The translations under genes and the position numbers were made by a program. A stretch of DNA of 64,000 nucleotides from Kitasatospora acidiphila (GTDB taxonomy: Bacteria; Actinomycetota; Actinomycetes; Streptomycetales; Streptomycetaceae). This document shows positions 38,352-47,150 of the stretch, in pieces. Numbering within the stretch: position 1 is the stretch's first letter; every line of letters starts with the position of its first letter. Location: the NCBI RefSeq assembly GCF_006636205.1, contig NZ_VIGB01000003.1, positions 1,054,001 through 1,118,000 on the forward strand, given 5' to 3'. Below the pieces are notes generated by a model, which worked only from the letters and a program-made list of their open reading frames with translations, was not told where the DNA came from and searched no databases.

Positions 38352-39491
38352 GTGGCCGTCGACCGCATGCTCCCCACCCAGGACGCAGAGGATCTGATCG
38401 CCCTTGTCCGCGAGATCGCCGATCGCGAGCTCGCCACACGAGTCGAAGAGCACGAGAGCACCGAGACCTACCCCGAGGGCCTGTTCGGCATCCTCGGCCA
38501 GGCCGGCCTGCTGAGCCTCCCCTACCCCGAGGAGTTCGGCGGCGGTGGCCAGCCGTACGAGGTCTACCTCCAGGTACTGGAGGAGCTCGCCGCCCGCTGG
38601 GCCGCCATCGCGGTCGCCACCAGCGTGCACACCCTGGCCTGCCACCCGCTGTACACCTTCGGCACCGACGAGCAGAAGCAGCGCTGGCTGCCCGACATGC
38701 TGGCCGGCGCCATGGTCGGCGGCTACAGCCTCTCCGAGCCGCAGGCCGGCTCTGACGCCGCCTCGCTCAACTGCAAGGCGGAGCTCACCCCGGACGGCTA
38801 CCGGATCACCGGCACCAAGGCCTGGATCACCCACGGCGGCCGGGCCGACTTCTACTCGCTGTTCGCCCGCACCGCGCCCGGCAGCAAGGGCGTCTCCTGC
38901 TTCCTGGCGCCCGGCACCGCCGAGGGCCTCAGCTTCGGCGCCCCCGAGCGTAAGATGGGCCTGCAGGCGGTGCCCACCACCGCGGCCTACTGGGACGGCG
39001 CGGTGCTGGAGACCGACCGGCTGATCGGCACCGAGGGCCAGGGGCTGCAGATCGCGTTCAGCGCCCTGGACGGCGGCCGACTCGGCATCGCCGCCTGCGC
39101 CACCGGCCTGGCCCAGGCCGCCCTGGACGCCGCGGTCGACTACGCCAACGAGCGCACCACCTTCGGCAAGAAGATCATCGACCACCAGGGACTCGGCTTC
39201 ATGCTGGCCGACATGGCCGCCGCCGTCGACTCGGCCCGGGCCACCTACCTGGACGCGGCCCGCCGCCGCGACGCCGGCCGGCCGTTCAGCCGCCAGGCCA
39301 GCGTGGCCAAGCTGGTCGCCACCGACGCCGCCATGAAGGTCACCACCGACGCCGTCCAGGTGCTCGGCGGCTACGGCTACACCCGGGACTTCCCGGTTGA
39401 ACGTTATATGCGTGAAGCCAAGATCACCCAGATCTTCGAGGGAACCAACCAGATTCAGCGGCTCGTTATCAGCCGCGGGCTGTCCCACTGA
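38352..39491 (+). CDS. Acyl-CoA dehydrogenase
   Basis: A 379-residue flavoprotein with GGYSLSEPQAGSDAASL (FAD/substrate motif), ERTTFGKKIIDHQGLGFMLA, and the C-terminal RMREAKITQIFEGTNQIQR-type motif, whose Glu (FEGTNQIQ) is the usual catalytic base position. It introduces an alpha-beta double bond into an acyl-CoA. GTG start with TTGGAG upstream. It probably forms an operon with the SDR that follows 51 bases later, giving two beta-oxidation-type steps. Confidence 0.95.
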   Translation: MAVDRMLPTQDAEDLIALVREIADRELATRVEEHESTETYPEGLFGILGQAGLLSLPYPEEFGGGGQPYEVYLQVLEELAARWAAIAVATSVHTLACHPLYTFGTDEQKQRWLPDMLAGAMVGGYSLSEPQAGSDAASLNCKAELTPDGYRITGTKAWITHGGRADFYSLFARTAPGSKGVSCFLAPGTAEGLSFGAPERKMGLQAVPTTAAYWDGAVLETDRLIGTEGQGLQIAFSALDGGRLGIAACATGLAQAALDAAVDYANERTTFGKKIIDHQGLGFMLADMAAAVDSARATYLDAARRRDAGRPFSRQASVAKLVATDAAMKVTTDAVQVLGGYGYTRDFPVERYMREAKITQIFEGTNQIQRLVISRGLSH

Positions 39492-39542
39492 CGGCCCGTC
39501 ACCTCCAGTCTTCGCCCAAGGAACTCCCCCAAGGAACCTGAT

Positions 39543-40304
39543 ATGGACCTCACCGGATCCGCTGCACTGGTCACCGGCGCCGCCTCCGGCCTCGGTGCCG
39601 CCACCGCCGCCGCCCTGGCGGCCCGCGGCGCCACCGTCTACGGCCTCGACCTCGAGAAGGCGATCGAGGCCGCCGGCGACCAGCTCGACGGCGTCACCCT
39701 GCTGGCCGCCGACGTCACCCACGAGGCGCCGGTCCGCGAGGCGCTGGCCCGGATCGACGCCGACGGCGCCCAGCTGCGGGTGGCCGTCAACTGCGCCGGC
39801 ATCGCCCCCTCCGCCCGGATCCTCGGCCGCAAGGGCGCCCACGACCTCGACCTGTTCCGCACGGTGATCGACGTCAACCTGATCGGCACCTTCAACGTGA
39901 TGCGGCTGGCCGCCGAGGCCATCGCCCAGCACGAGCCGGACGACAACGGCCAGCGCGGCCTGATCGTCAACACCGCCTCGATCGCGGCCTTCGAGGGCCA
40001 GGTCGGCCAGATCGCCTACGCCGCCTCCAAGGCGGGTGTGGCCGGCATGACCATCACCGCCGCCCGCGACCTGGCGCAGTACGGCATCCGCGTCGTCACC
40101 ATCGCGCCCGGCATCGTGGACACTCCGATGATGGCCGGCTTCGGCGACGAGGTGAAGGCCGGGCTCGCCGCCAGCGTCACCTTCCCGCAGCGGCTGGCCG
40201 ACCCGACGGAGTACGCCCGCCTGGTCACCATGGTCGCCGAGCACGACTACCTCAACGGCGAGACGATCCGGATGGACGGCGCGCTGCGGATGTCGGCCCG
40301 CTGA
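39543..40304 (+). CDS. SDR-family 3-hydroxyacyl-CoA dehydrogenase-like protein
   Basis: A 253-residue classical SDR. TGAASGLGAATA is the NAD-binding motif, NCAGIAP the NAG variant, NTASIAAFEG supplies the catalytic Ser, and YAASKAGV the Tyr-x3-Lys. The insert and overall pattern resemble type II 3-hydroxyacyl-CoA dehydrogenases (HSD17B10-like). With the preceding acyl-CoA dehydrogenase it fits short/branched acyl-CoA oxidation. A strong terminator follows. Confidence 0.92.
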   Translation: MDLTGSAALVTGAASGLGAATAAALAARGATVYGLDLEKAIEAAGDQLDGVTLLAADVTHEAPVREALARIDADGAQLRVAVNCAGIAPSARILGRKGAHDLDLFRTVIDVNLIGTFNVMRLAAEAIAQHEPDDNGQRGLIVNTASIAAFEGQVGQIAYAASKAGVAGMTITAARDLAQYGIRVVTIAPGIVDTPMMAGFGDEVKAGLAASVTFPQRLADPTEYARLVTMVAEHDYLNGETIRMDGALRMSAR

Positions 40305-40319
40305 CGCTTCGCTGATGCC

Positions 40320-40351
40320 GAAGGCCCGCCCGGGGATTCGGGCGGGCCTTC
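40320..40351. terminator. Terminator between the SDR gene and the sedolisin gene
   Basis: GAAGGCCCGCCC and GGGCGGGCCTTC, a 12-bp perfect stem with an 8-base loop, 15 bases after the SDR stop. It probably serves both convergent genes. Confidence 0.85.
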
Positions 40352-40364
40352 AGCTGTTCGGAAC

Positions 40365-41876
40365 TCAGCCCGCGTGGACCGCGCTGACCAGGTCGGGCAG
40401 CAGGGCGGCGGCGTTGGGGGTGCCGAGCCCGGTGATCGGGTCCCAGCCGGTGGTGGCGGGGTAGCCCGGCACGGTCGGGTCGGTGGTGTTGTTGCCGAGG
40501 GTCACGTCGTTGAAGTCCGCGGCGTACTTGGCCGGGTCGGTGCTCAGCTTGTACAGCGCCGGGTTGATCTGACCCAGCCCGCCGCCGTTCAGCTGGTCGG
40601 CGATCGACACCAGGCCAGCCGTCTCCGGGCAGGCCAGCGAGGTGCCGCCGATGTCGTACCAGCCCGAACTACACGCCGTGGCACCACACTTGAGGCCCGA
40701 GGAGCCGTCCGGCGGCAGCGAGACGTAGATCAGCGCACCGGTGCCGGGCGCGGCCTGCAGCGAGACGTCCGGGACACCGCGCATCGCACCGATCGCGGTG
40801 GAGCCGGCCGGCAGCGACGACTGGTAGGCGGGCTTGGCGAAGTACTGGCTGTACCCGCCCCCGGAGCCGGTCCAACCCACCTCGGCCGCACCGGGGTTGG
40901 ACTGGCAGGCGGCCGGGTTGTCACTGCTGTCCGTGGTCCGTCCGCTGACCGCGCCCGGGTCGGTGCACAGGTACGTGCCGCCGACGGCGGTGACCAGCGG
41001 GTCGGAGGCCGGCCAACCCACCGACGGGTAGGGCAGGGTGGTGCCGCCGGACTTCACCGGGGTCTTGGTGGCGCCGGCCGAGCCGCTGTCACCGGACGAG
41101 CTGAGCATCGTGACGCCGTTCTGCGCCGCCGACTTGAAGGCGTGCCGCAGGTTCTCCAGGGACGCCTCGCTGTGGAACGCCCCCTCGTCGCTGGAGAAGG
41201 ACTGCGAGATGACGTTCGCCAGGTGGTGGTCGACCACGTACTGCTCGGCGTCCATCATCTGCGGCATGCCCTGCACGCCCAGGGTCTCGGCGGTGGGGGT
41301 GGTGACCAGCAGGATGTTGGCGCCGGGGGCCATCGCGTGCGCGGTCTCCACGTCGAGCGAGACCTCCAGGTCCCAAGCCGCCTTGTCCTCCTGGCCGGTG
41401 CCCTGGCTGGTGGGCGGCGGTGCGACGGTGGCGGGCGAACCCTGCAGGTGCAGCTCGCTGAAGCTCGGCATGCCGGGCTGGCAAGCCGCACCCTCCTCGC
41501 CGCACATCGCGGCGACGCCGAAGGCCTGGTCGAAGACGTGCAGGTCGTGCGCCATGGTGTCGCTGCCGTAGGAGTCGATGATCGCGATGGTCTGACCGCG
41601 ACCGTCGTCCCCGTTGGCGTACAGCGGGCCGAGGTTGTAGGCAGCGCGGACCGCCTGCGGGCTGAAGCAGCGCCGGCCGGCCGCCGCGCACTGGGCCTGG
41701 GTGGGCGGTGTGGCGCCGGCCGACAGCTGGAGGTAGTCGGCGACCGTGGGGTGCACTGCCGGGTAGGCGGCGGACACGGTGGCACTGCCGCCCGGAGCGG
41801 CGAGCACGCCGGTCGCGGCGAGGGCCAGGCTGCTGACTCCCGCGAGCAGCAGCCGGCGTACGGTGATGGCCTTCAA
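40365..41876 (-). CDS. Secreted sedolisin (S53) serine-carboxyl peptidase
   Basis: A protein of about 503 residues with a signal peptide (VRRLLLAGVSSLALAATGVL). The mature-like domain carries the sedolisin Glu/Asp pair in WDLEVSLDVE, the oxyanion Asp in SSSGDSGSAG, and the catalytic Ser in GGTSLACPE. There is only a short pro-segment (about 40 residues), much less than the 180-200 of typical pre-pro-sedolisins. The TTG at 41876 has GGAGG 5 bases upstream, made up of the codons of the alternative ATG at 41888. An acid-active extracellular protease is expected. Confidence 0.9.
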   Translation of the reverse strand: MKAITVRRLLLAGVSSLALAATGVLAAPGGSATVSAAYPAVHPTVADYLQLSAGATPPTQAQCAAAGRRCFSPQAVRAAYNLGPLYANGDDGRGQTIAIIDSYGSDTMAHDLHVFDQAFGVAAMCGEEGAACQPGMPSFSELHLQGSPATVAPPPTSQGTGQEDKAAWDLEVSLDVETAHAMAPGANILLVTTPTAETLGVQGMPQMMDAEQYVVDHHLANVISQSFSSDEGAFHSEASLENLRHAFKSAAQNGVTMLSSSGDSGSAGATKTPVKSGGTTLPYPSVGWPASDPLVTAVGGTYLCTDPGAVSGRTTDSSDNPAACQSNPGAAEVGWTGSGGGYSQYFAKPAYQSSLPAGSTAIGAMRGVPDVSLQAAPGTGALIYVSLPPDGSSGLKCGATACSSGWYDIGGTSLACPETAGLVSIADQLNGGGLGQINPALYKLSTDPAKYAADFNDVTLGNNTTDPTVPGYPATTGWDPITGLGTPNAAALLPDLVSAVHAG

Positions 41877-41974
41877 GTAGTCCTCCATGAGGGATGGTTG
41901 GGGGACTTGCGGCGCGAGTGTACGGGCGCGGCCAACCACCACTCAATGGATCCGACAGAACGCTGGTGAAACGC

Positions 41975-42850
41975 TCAGCTTCCGCGCACGTCCGACAGCA
42001 GCGCGGTGAACGGATGCGGACGGCTCGGCTGCCAGCCCAGTTCGGTGACGGTCCGGCGAGCCGAGACCACCTGGTTCAGCCCCAGGGCCTCGGCGAACAG
42101 GGCGCCGAAGGCCGCGGCGGCGGCCTCGCCCGGCCACGGCTCGGCGCGACCGGTGCCGCCCGCAGCGACATCCGCGACCGCGGCCAACCCGGCTACCGGC
42201 ACCTCCGCCAGCGCCACGGCGTGCAGCACGCCGCCGGGCGCGTCCTTGCCCAGTGCCAGCGCGTACAGGTCGGCGAGGTCCGCCACGTGCACCATCGGCC
42301 AGCGGGTGTCGGCGGCGCCCACGTACCGGCCGGTGCCGTGCTCACGGGCCCAGCCGACCATCATCGCCGGGATGCCGCCGCCGTCCCCGTAGACGATGCC
42401 GGGGCGCAGCACCGTCGCCCGCACCCCGTCCGCCGCGGCGGCCAGCACCCGCTGCTCGATCAGCGGGCGGTAGCCGACCAGCGGGATCGGGTTGGTGGCC
42501 GCCTCCTCGTCAACCGGCGCGTCATCGGTGGCACCGAGCACCCAGACACCGCTGGTGTACACGAACGCCCGCCCGGTACCCCGCAGCGGCGCCAGCAGCG
42601 CGTCGACGGCCGCGGTGTCCGCCGCCTGGTCCCCGATGGGGCTGGCGATGTGCACCACCGCGTCGATGTCATCGGTCACGGCGGCGCTCAGCGATTCGGG
42701 GTCGCTCAGGTCGCCGACCCGGTGCGGGAGTTCGGACGCGACGCGGGAGGCGTCGCGGACCAGGCGGACGATCTCGTGACCGTCCTGCGTGAGCCGTGCG
42801 ACCGCCGCCGCGCCGATGTAACCGGTGGCGCCGAGCACCAGGATCTTCAT
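41975..42850 (-). CDS. NAD-dependent epimerase/dehydratase family protein
   Basis: A 291-residue extended-SDR protein with the Rossmann motif LGATGYIGAAAVARL at the N-terminus, followed by HRVGDLSDPESL, VHIASP, and a late LPxxYG-like region (PGIVYGDGGGIP). No clear YxxxK is seen (GYRPLIEQRVL is at that position), so catalysis may differ from UDP-sugar epimerases. GGAGGGG lies before the ATG at 42850. The substrate is unknown; the gene seems monocistronic. Confidence 0.85.
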   Translation of the reverse strand: MKILVLGATGYIGAAAVARLTQDGHEIVRLVRDASRVASELPHRVGDLSDPESLSAAVTDDIDAVVHIASPIGDQAADTAAVDALLAPLRGTGRAFVYTSGVWVLGATDDAPVDEEAATNPIPLVGYRPLIEQRVLAAAADGVRATVLRPGIVYGDGGGIPAMMVGWAREHGTGRYVGAADTRWPMVHVADLADLYALALGKDAPGGVLHAVALAEVPVAGLAAVADVAAGGTGRAEPWPGEAAAAAFGALFAEALGLNQVVSARRTVTELGWQPSRPHPFTALLSDVRGS

Positions 42851-43012
42851 GGGTGTCCCCTCCATCTGTAGTCGTCTGGCCCGATTACGCCACGCCACTC
42901 GCTCACTTGACTGATCGTCAGTCCCACTCTCCGGGCGCCGACCCATTCACTCCTTCGAGTGATCCGGAATGATGCACTCTCAATTGTGCTGACAGCTCCA
43001 TAATCTGAGTGC

Positions 43013-44074
43013 ATGACAACTCGCTCTTTCGCGCTCCGCATCGCCGCGCTCACCGCGATGGCCGCTACCACGCTGACCGCCGTGCCCGGCACGGTCCACG
43101 CCGCCACCGCGCAGGGGAACCCGTATCACGGGCACGAGCAGTTCCTGGATGAGCAGGAGCAGCAGTGGCTCGTCCCGGACGGGATCAACTCGATCACCGT
43201 GTACCTGTGGAGCGGTGGCGGCGGCGGCGCCGGCGGGGCGAGCGGTGGCGGCGGCGGTGGTGGAGAGGGCGGCGAGAGCGGCGGCGGGGTCACCGGGAAC
43301 TACACCGGCGGCGGGGGTGCGGGTGGTGCGGGCGGCACGAGCGGCGCGGGCGGCGGGTCCGGCGCCTTCGTGCAGTGCACCATGGACGTCCGTCCCGGGG
43401 AGCTCTTCGCCGTCCAGGTCGGCGGCGGTGGCGCCGGCGGGCAGGGCGGCGGCTCGGTCGCCGGCGGCGCGGGCGGCTGGACCTTCCGGGGCAACGGGTC
43501 GAACGGCTGGAACGGGCAGGGCGGCGGCACCGGCAACTCCGGCCCCCTTCAGACCGGTCTGACGGGGATCACCGACCAGATGCCACCGCTCTACGTGCAC
43601 CCGGGATCGGGCGGCACGAGCACCGGGGGCGCCGGAGGCGGAGCCGGCGGCACCGAGAGCGGGGCCACCGGCGGGCAGCCCTCCGGTGCCAGCCCCGGCG
43701 GTGCGGGCGGGGCGGCCGATCAACTGCTCTGCGGCAACAGTGAGGTGACTCCGACCGTCGGCCAGGTCGGCGGTCAGGGCGCCCCCGGCATCCGGGGCGC
43801 GGACCAGTCCCACCACTACGCGGGCCGCGGCGGCTGGCCCACCACCAGCGGGACAGGTGCCAAGGGCGTCGGCCCCACCACCCTGAAGCTCCCCGACGGC
43901 ACCTACACGGTCCCCGCCAACGTCGGTGTCGGAGGCAACGGCGGCCTTGGCGGAAACGGCGGCGCGGGCGGATACGGCGGCACCGGCTTCCAGGGCGGCT
44001 ACACCGGCGGAGCCGGCGAGGCAGGCCAGCCCGGCACAGCCGGCGGCCCCGGGCTGATGGTCATCGCCTGGTAA
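43013..44074 (+). CDS. Secreted glycine-rich protein
   Basis: A 353-residue protein with a signal peptide (IAALTAMAATTLTAVPGTVHA) and a head resembling glycine-rich-domain proteins (QWLVPDGINSITVYLWSGGG). Most of the remainder is Gly/Ala/Ser repeats of GGAGG type. The last 60 residues (VGVGGNGGLGGNGGAGGYGG) keep a regular Gly spacing, ending with PGLMVIAW. Possibly a surface or fibre-like polymer. Two Cys (in QCTMDV and LLCGN) could form a disulfide. Codon use in the repeats follows the genome. A strong terminator follows. Confidence 0.8.
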   Translation: MTTRSFALRIAALTAMAATTLTAVPGTVHAATAQGNPYHGHEQFLDEQEQQWLVPDGINSITVYLWSGGGGGAGGASGGGGGGGEGGESGGGVTGNYTGGGGAGGAGGTSGAGGGSGAFVQCTMDVRPGELFAVQVGGGGAGGQGGGSVAGGAGGWTFRGNGSNGWNGQGGGTGNSGPLQTGLTGITDQMPPLYVHPGSGGTSTGGAGGGAGGTESGATGGQPSGASPGGAGGAADQLLCGNSEVTPTVGQVGGQGAPGIRGADQSHHYAGRGGWPTTSGTGAKGVGPTTLKLPDGTYTVPANVGVGGNGGLGGNGGAGGYGGTGFQGGYTGGAGEAGQPGTAGGPGLMVIAW

Positions 44075-44099
44075 CGCCCAGCACGCCGACCGCCCAGGT

Positions 44100-44134
44100 C
44101 AGGCGCCCCTGGCACTCTGCGCCAGGGGCGCCTG
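44100..44134 (+). terminator. Terminator after the glycine-rich protein gene
   Basis: A 14-bp perfect stem (44100-44113 with 44121-44134) with a 7-base loop, 26 bases past the stop. Confidence 0.85.
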
Positions 44135-44238
44135 CTGTGTCAGGTACCCCGTCGACGCCAGGGACAGAGGGGCCGTGAACCGCACAGGCTCACAGGCCCT
44201 ATGGTCACCTACACGTCCAAGTGGCCACCCAGTGGCCA

Positions 44239-44502
44239 TCAATCCTGAGAACTGGTCACGTCAGCGGCGAGGCTACAGCCCACCAAATCCTGGAACTCCC
44301 CAGCGGCGGCACCCGCCTGGAACGCCTCCCACTCCCCCTGGTCGAACACCAGCACAGGCGCCTGCGGATCACCGCCATGGCGCCACACGACGTAGCCATC
44401 CGCCATGAACGCGACCTGCGGCCCGTCGGTGTCACCCGGCGCCGCGTACCACTGCACGGCCGCCAACTCCTGTGCGCTGAACACACGCTTCGATTGCGAC
44501 AT
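44239..44502 (-). CDS. DUF397-like protein
   Basis: An 87-residue protein resembling the DUF397 family found in tandem with XRE-DUF5753 regulators in actinomycetes, especially its C-terminal VLVFDQGEWEAFQAGAAAGE (family pattern: a hydrophobic strand, then W-x-AF). No XRE gene is directly attached; the nearest one is the broken gene at 45675 on the other strand. Function unknown. Confidence 0.65.
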   Translation of the reverse strand: MSQSKRVFSAQELAAVQWYAAPGDTDGPQVAFMADGYVVWRHGGDPQAPVLVFDQGEWEAFQAGAAAGEFQDLVGCSLAADVTSSQD

Positions 44503-44565
44503 CTGTGCTCCTCTTCCGTATGCCGTGCACCCGCCGGCGCCAATTCCCGGGCGTTGCCGGGCTCC

Positions 44566-45054
44566 TCACAGCTCCAGTCGCATGGTCCGGTTCGCGGTGC
44601 GGTAGCCGAGACTGCTGTAGAGGTTGTAGGCCGTCGTGTTGTCCTCGAAGACGTTCAAGGCCATGGACGCCACCCCGAGCCGCCGAGCGGCCGTTGCCCC
44701 GGCGTCCATGATGGCGCGGCCGTAGCCCTTGCCCCGCTGCGCCTCGTCCACCTCGACGAAGCAGACATAAGCCTCCGAGTGGGCCGCGGAGGAGCGCATT
44801 TCGATCCACAGCGTCCCGACCCGCTCGCTCGTCTTCTCGTCACGCGCAACCCACACGTGATGCCCGGGAGTCGCGAGTCCCTTCGGCAGCATCCGGTCGA
44901 AGTTCTCGTGGGAATTCGCCAGCGCTTCCTCCGGATTCCAGGCCCCCGCCCTGGTCTTCGCCTGCGCATAGCGCGCGATCTGCGGCTCTGCCCAGGGGCT
45001 GAACTCGTCCTCGGTCATCGGTTCCAGGCGAACAGTCCGAATCGGCTTCGTCAT
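44566..45054 (-). CDS. GNAT-family N-acetyltransferase
   Basis: A 162-residue protein with the acetyl-CoA-binding motif in EVDEAQRGKGYGRAIMDAGA (Q/R-x-x-G-x-G/A) and a C-terminal ALNVFEDNTTAYNLYSSLGY, the motif-B region of RimI-like acetyltransferases. The extended N-terminus (about 60 residues) resembles the YjaB/acetyl-lysine group. Substrate unknown. Confidence 0.9.
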   Translation of the reverse strand: MTKPIRTVRLEPMTEDEFSPWAEPQIARYAQAKTRAGAWNPEEALANSHENFDRMLPKGLATPGHHVWVARDEKTSERVGTLWIEMRSSAAHSEAYVCFVEVDEAQRGKGYGRAIMDAGATAARRLGVASMALNVFEDNTTAYNLYSSLGYRTANRTMRLEL

Positions 45055-45134
45055 GAAGATCGACCCTAGGACACCGAGGAGCGGCCCGCACGGGTTCTAC
45101 CGCTGACAATCTATTGAACTGGGCTGCACCGCAC

Positions 45135-45169
45135 TGAACACGCCTGCCCCGGCGGGCCAGGCGTGTTCA
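45135..45169 (-). terminator. Hairpin at the end of the small membrane-protein gene
   Basis: TGAACACGCCTG and CAGGCGTGTTCA, a perfect 12-bp stem with an 11-base loop, containing the stop codon of the small protein at 45167. Confidence 0.65.
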
Positions 45170-45304
45170 GACCCAGGCGAGCCCAACCATCCCGAGGCCT
45201 GCGCCGACGACGATGACTGCGATCCCGCCGAACTCCACCAGCCGGGCGGTGACGCCATCCCGCACGGCCTGCACACCCGAGTGGACGGCATCGGCGATCA
45301 CCAC
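45167..45304 (-). CDS. Possible 45-residue membrane protein
   Basis: GTG at 45304 (or 45301, with AGGGG upstream) opens a frame encoding a 45-residue peptide whose C-terminal half is one clean TM helix (FGGIAVIVVGAGLGMVGLAWV). A terminator sits exactly at its stop. Another short frame with a helix (GVYRAVTIAATVTAAYL) begins at GTG 45401 in the same direction and overlaps it in a different phase. The two may be a small operon or one gene broken by a frameshift. No family recognised. Confidence 0.45.
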   Translation of the reverse strand: MVIADAVHSGVQAVRDGVTARLVEFGGIAVIVVGAGLGMVGLAWV

Positions 45305-45674
45305 TGCCCCTGGCCGGAGAGGTGCGTAAGCGGCTGAGGTAAGCGGCCGTGACGGTCGCGGCGATCGTCACGGCGCGGTACACGCCCAGGGCTGCGGCCA
45401 CGGGGGCTCACGAGAGGGCGGACCGGGTCTGACGGTCGGTCAATGTGCTGTTGACGAGCAGAGCAGCACGAGCCATCGACGCCTAATCACCGAGGGCATT
45501 CAGCTCGTCACGCTCAGCATGAGGCCTGGTAGCTTAGGAGTGCAAGCTGGTCACGAAAAATTGGATATATCCAATTCGAACCCGAATTCGGTCCACTGTT
45601 GGCGCTGACTGTGCTGGCGAATGCGGTCCGCAGCAGGGCAGACTGGACCACCAGCACGTCAGAAGGGCAGGGGA
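45305..45674. other. Accessory intergenic stretch with AT-rich palindromes
   Basis: About 370 bp without a confident gene, lower in GC than its surroundings around 45540-45600. It holds the two palindromes listed separately and a possible small frame at 45401. No tRNA or attachment-site repeat was recognised. Confidence 0.5.
45559..45591. promoter_or_regulatory. Two adjacent AT-rich palindromes upstream of the XRE gene
   Basis: AATTGGATATATCCAATT (45559-45576, perfect 18-bp palindrome) and CCGAATTCGG (45582-45591, perfect 10-bp palindrome), about 85-115 bases upstream of the XRE start. They are probably operator sites for the XRE protein or another local regulator. Confidence 0.55.
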
Positions 45675-46536
45675 ATGGCAGGAGAGGCTGGGGCGACCGT
45701 CCGTCGCCGTCAGCTCGGCGCACTTCTCAAAAGGAGCCGCGTCACGGCCGGTCTCAGTCACGACGATGTCGCCGGGGCCATGCCGGGCATGTCTCAGCCG
45801 AAGCTGAGCCGAATCGAGAACGGTCGAGGAGCCATCAAACCGGACGAGGTCCGGGCACTCCTCGCGCTCTATAAGTGAGGATACCGGCCTGGTCGAAGCG
45901 CTGGTCGGGGTGGCGAAGAACAGTTCCAAGCGCGGCATGTGGTGGCAGAACTACGGCGAATACCTCAGCGACGCTCTGGGAGACTTGGTGACGTTGGAGG
46001 CCGACGCGACGTCAATACGAGCTTATGAGGCATCGTTCATCCCAGGGTTACTTCAAACCCCCGCCTACGCACGCGAGATCATCACCAAACTCGCCTTGCA
46101 GGCCGAAGTCAACGTCGATGCCATCGTGGACGTGCGCCTCGCCCGTCAGGGCGCCCTGATCCGCGAGATCCCGCTCGAAGTGTGGGCTGTCATTGATGAG
46201 CAGGCCATCCGCTCAGGCGTCGGCGGCCAAGCTGTCATGGCCGAGCAACTGACCTTGCTGATCGAACGAGCGAAGCGCCCCAATGTAAACATCCAGGTGA
46301 TGCCCCTTGGTGCGCCAGCACACCATGGTATGAACGGTGCCTTCACCATCCTCGGTTTTCCGCAGAGGACCGACCTCGACGTGGTCCTTATCGACGGGGT
46401 CCACTCCAGCATCTGGATCGAAGATGCTCGCGACGTGGAGCTGTATGCCAAGAAGTTTGACCTGATCAGGGCTGTGGCCCTCGGGCCGGACGACTCCGTA
46501 GCGCTTATCACCGAACAGAGGGACAAACTGAGATGA
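45675..46536 (+). pseudogene. XRE-DUF5753 transcriptional regulator, frame-broken
   Basis: The first frame (ATG 45675) encodes a complete XRE helix-turn-helix (LGALLKRSRVTAGLSHDDVA, MSQPKLSRIENGRGAIKPDE) and stops at 45878. A +1-shifted frame carries the DUF5753 domain (SFIPGLLQTPAYAREI, VIDEQAIRS, LDVVLIDG) to 46536. Joined, they make a normal ~286-residue protein. The break is near 45870-45876 (CTCTATAAGTGAG) and is not in a homopolymer, so it differs from the breaks in copA, copZ and the kinase. Such genes pair with DUF397 genes and influence development or act as toxin-antitoxin-like units. Confidence 0.8.
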
Positions 46537-46751
46537 CGTTCCGCCCCAACGCAGCAGCCCTGGGTGTCACATGGACGAAGTCCACCAAGAGCAACCAGTC
46601 CACCAACTGCGTCGAAGCTGCCAGCCTGCCCGGCCAAGTCGCGGTGCGAGACAGCAAGAACCCGACCGGCCCGGCGCACGTTTACAGCCCTTCCGCCTTC
46701 GCCGAGTTCACCGCCGCCGTGGGTAACAACGCCCTCGTTGCGGTGAACTGA
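46533..46751 (+). CDS. DUF397 protein, first of a tandem pair
   Basis: A 72-residue protein with the family pattern W-x-KS-x-x-S (VTWTKSTKSNQSTNCVEAA), then VAVRDSKNPTGPAHVYSPSA and a C-terminal F-x-x-F. Its ATG overlaps the XRE-DUF5753 stop (ATGA), so it is translated with that gene. It is probably the small partner of the regulator. Confidence 0.9.
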   Translation: MTFRPNAAALGVTWTKSTKSNQSTNCVEAASLPGQVAVRDSKNPTGPAHVYSPSAFAEFTAAVGNNALVAVN

Positions 46752-46805
46752 CGTCATCATTCCGAGCCGAGTCCCCTGCCAACCCGACCAGGGAGCCAGT
46801 CTCAC

Positions 46806-47027
46806 GTGAGCTACCACCCCAACGCCGATGAGACCGGCTTCACCTTCGTCAAGTCGACCTGCAGCAGCCACGATGGGAACTGCGTCGAGCTGGCCGCCGG
46901 CCTGCCCGGTGAAATCGCGGTGCGCGACAGCAAGAACCCGACCGGCCCCGCCCACCGCTACTCGGTCGACGCTGCCCAGCAGTTCGTGTCGGCCGTCGGC
47001 TCCGACACCCTGGTCCCGGTGAACTGA
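46806..47027 (+). CDS. DUF397 protein, second of a tandem pair
   Basis: A 73-residue paralogue of the preceding gene (FVKSTCSSHDGNCVELAA, EIAVRDSKNPTGPAHRYSVD). The 13-residue stretch AVRDSKNPTGPAH is identical in both. GTG start. The duplication is old enough for the flanks to have diverged while this core stayed fixed. Confidence 0.9.
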   Translation: MSYHPNADETGFTFVKSTCSSHDGNCVELAAGLPGEIAVRDSKNPTGPAHRYSVDAAQQFVSAVGSDTLVPVN

Positions 47028-47045
47028 CACCGGTCAGCATGAGTG

Positions 47046-47081
47046 GGGCATGGCCCGGCGGTACAGCGCCAGGCCATGCCC
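47046..47081. terminator. Terminator between DUF397 and the TOPRIM gene
   Basis: GGGCATGGCC and GGCCATGCCC, a 10-bp stem with a 16-base loop, 18 bases past the DUF397 stop, between convergent genes. Confidence 0.6.
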
Positions 47082-47150
47082 TCCCCCACCCCTCAGCAAC
47101 CTCCTGCTCGTGCACGAGGGTTCCGCCCAGTGCAGCGCATCGCCCGGCTC

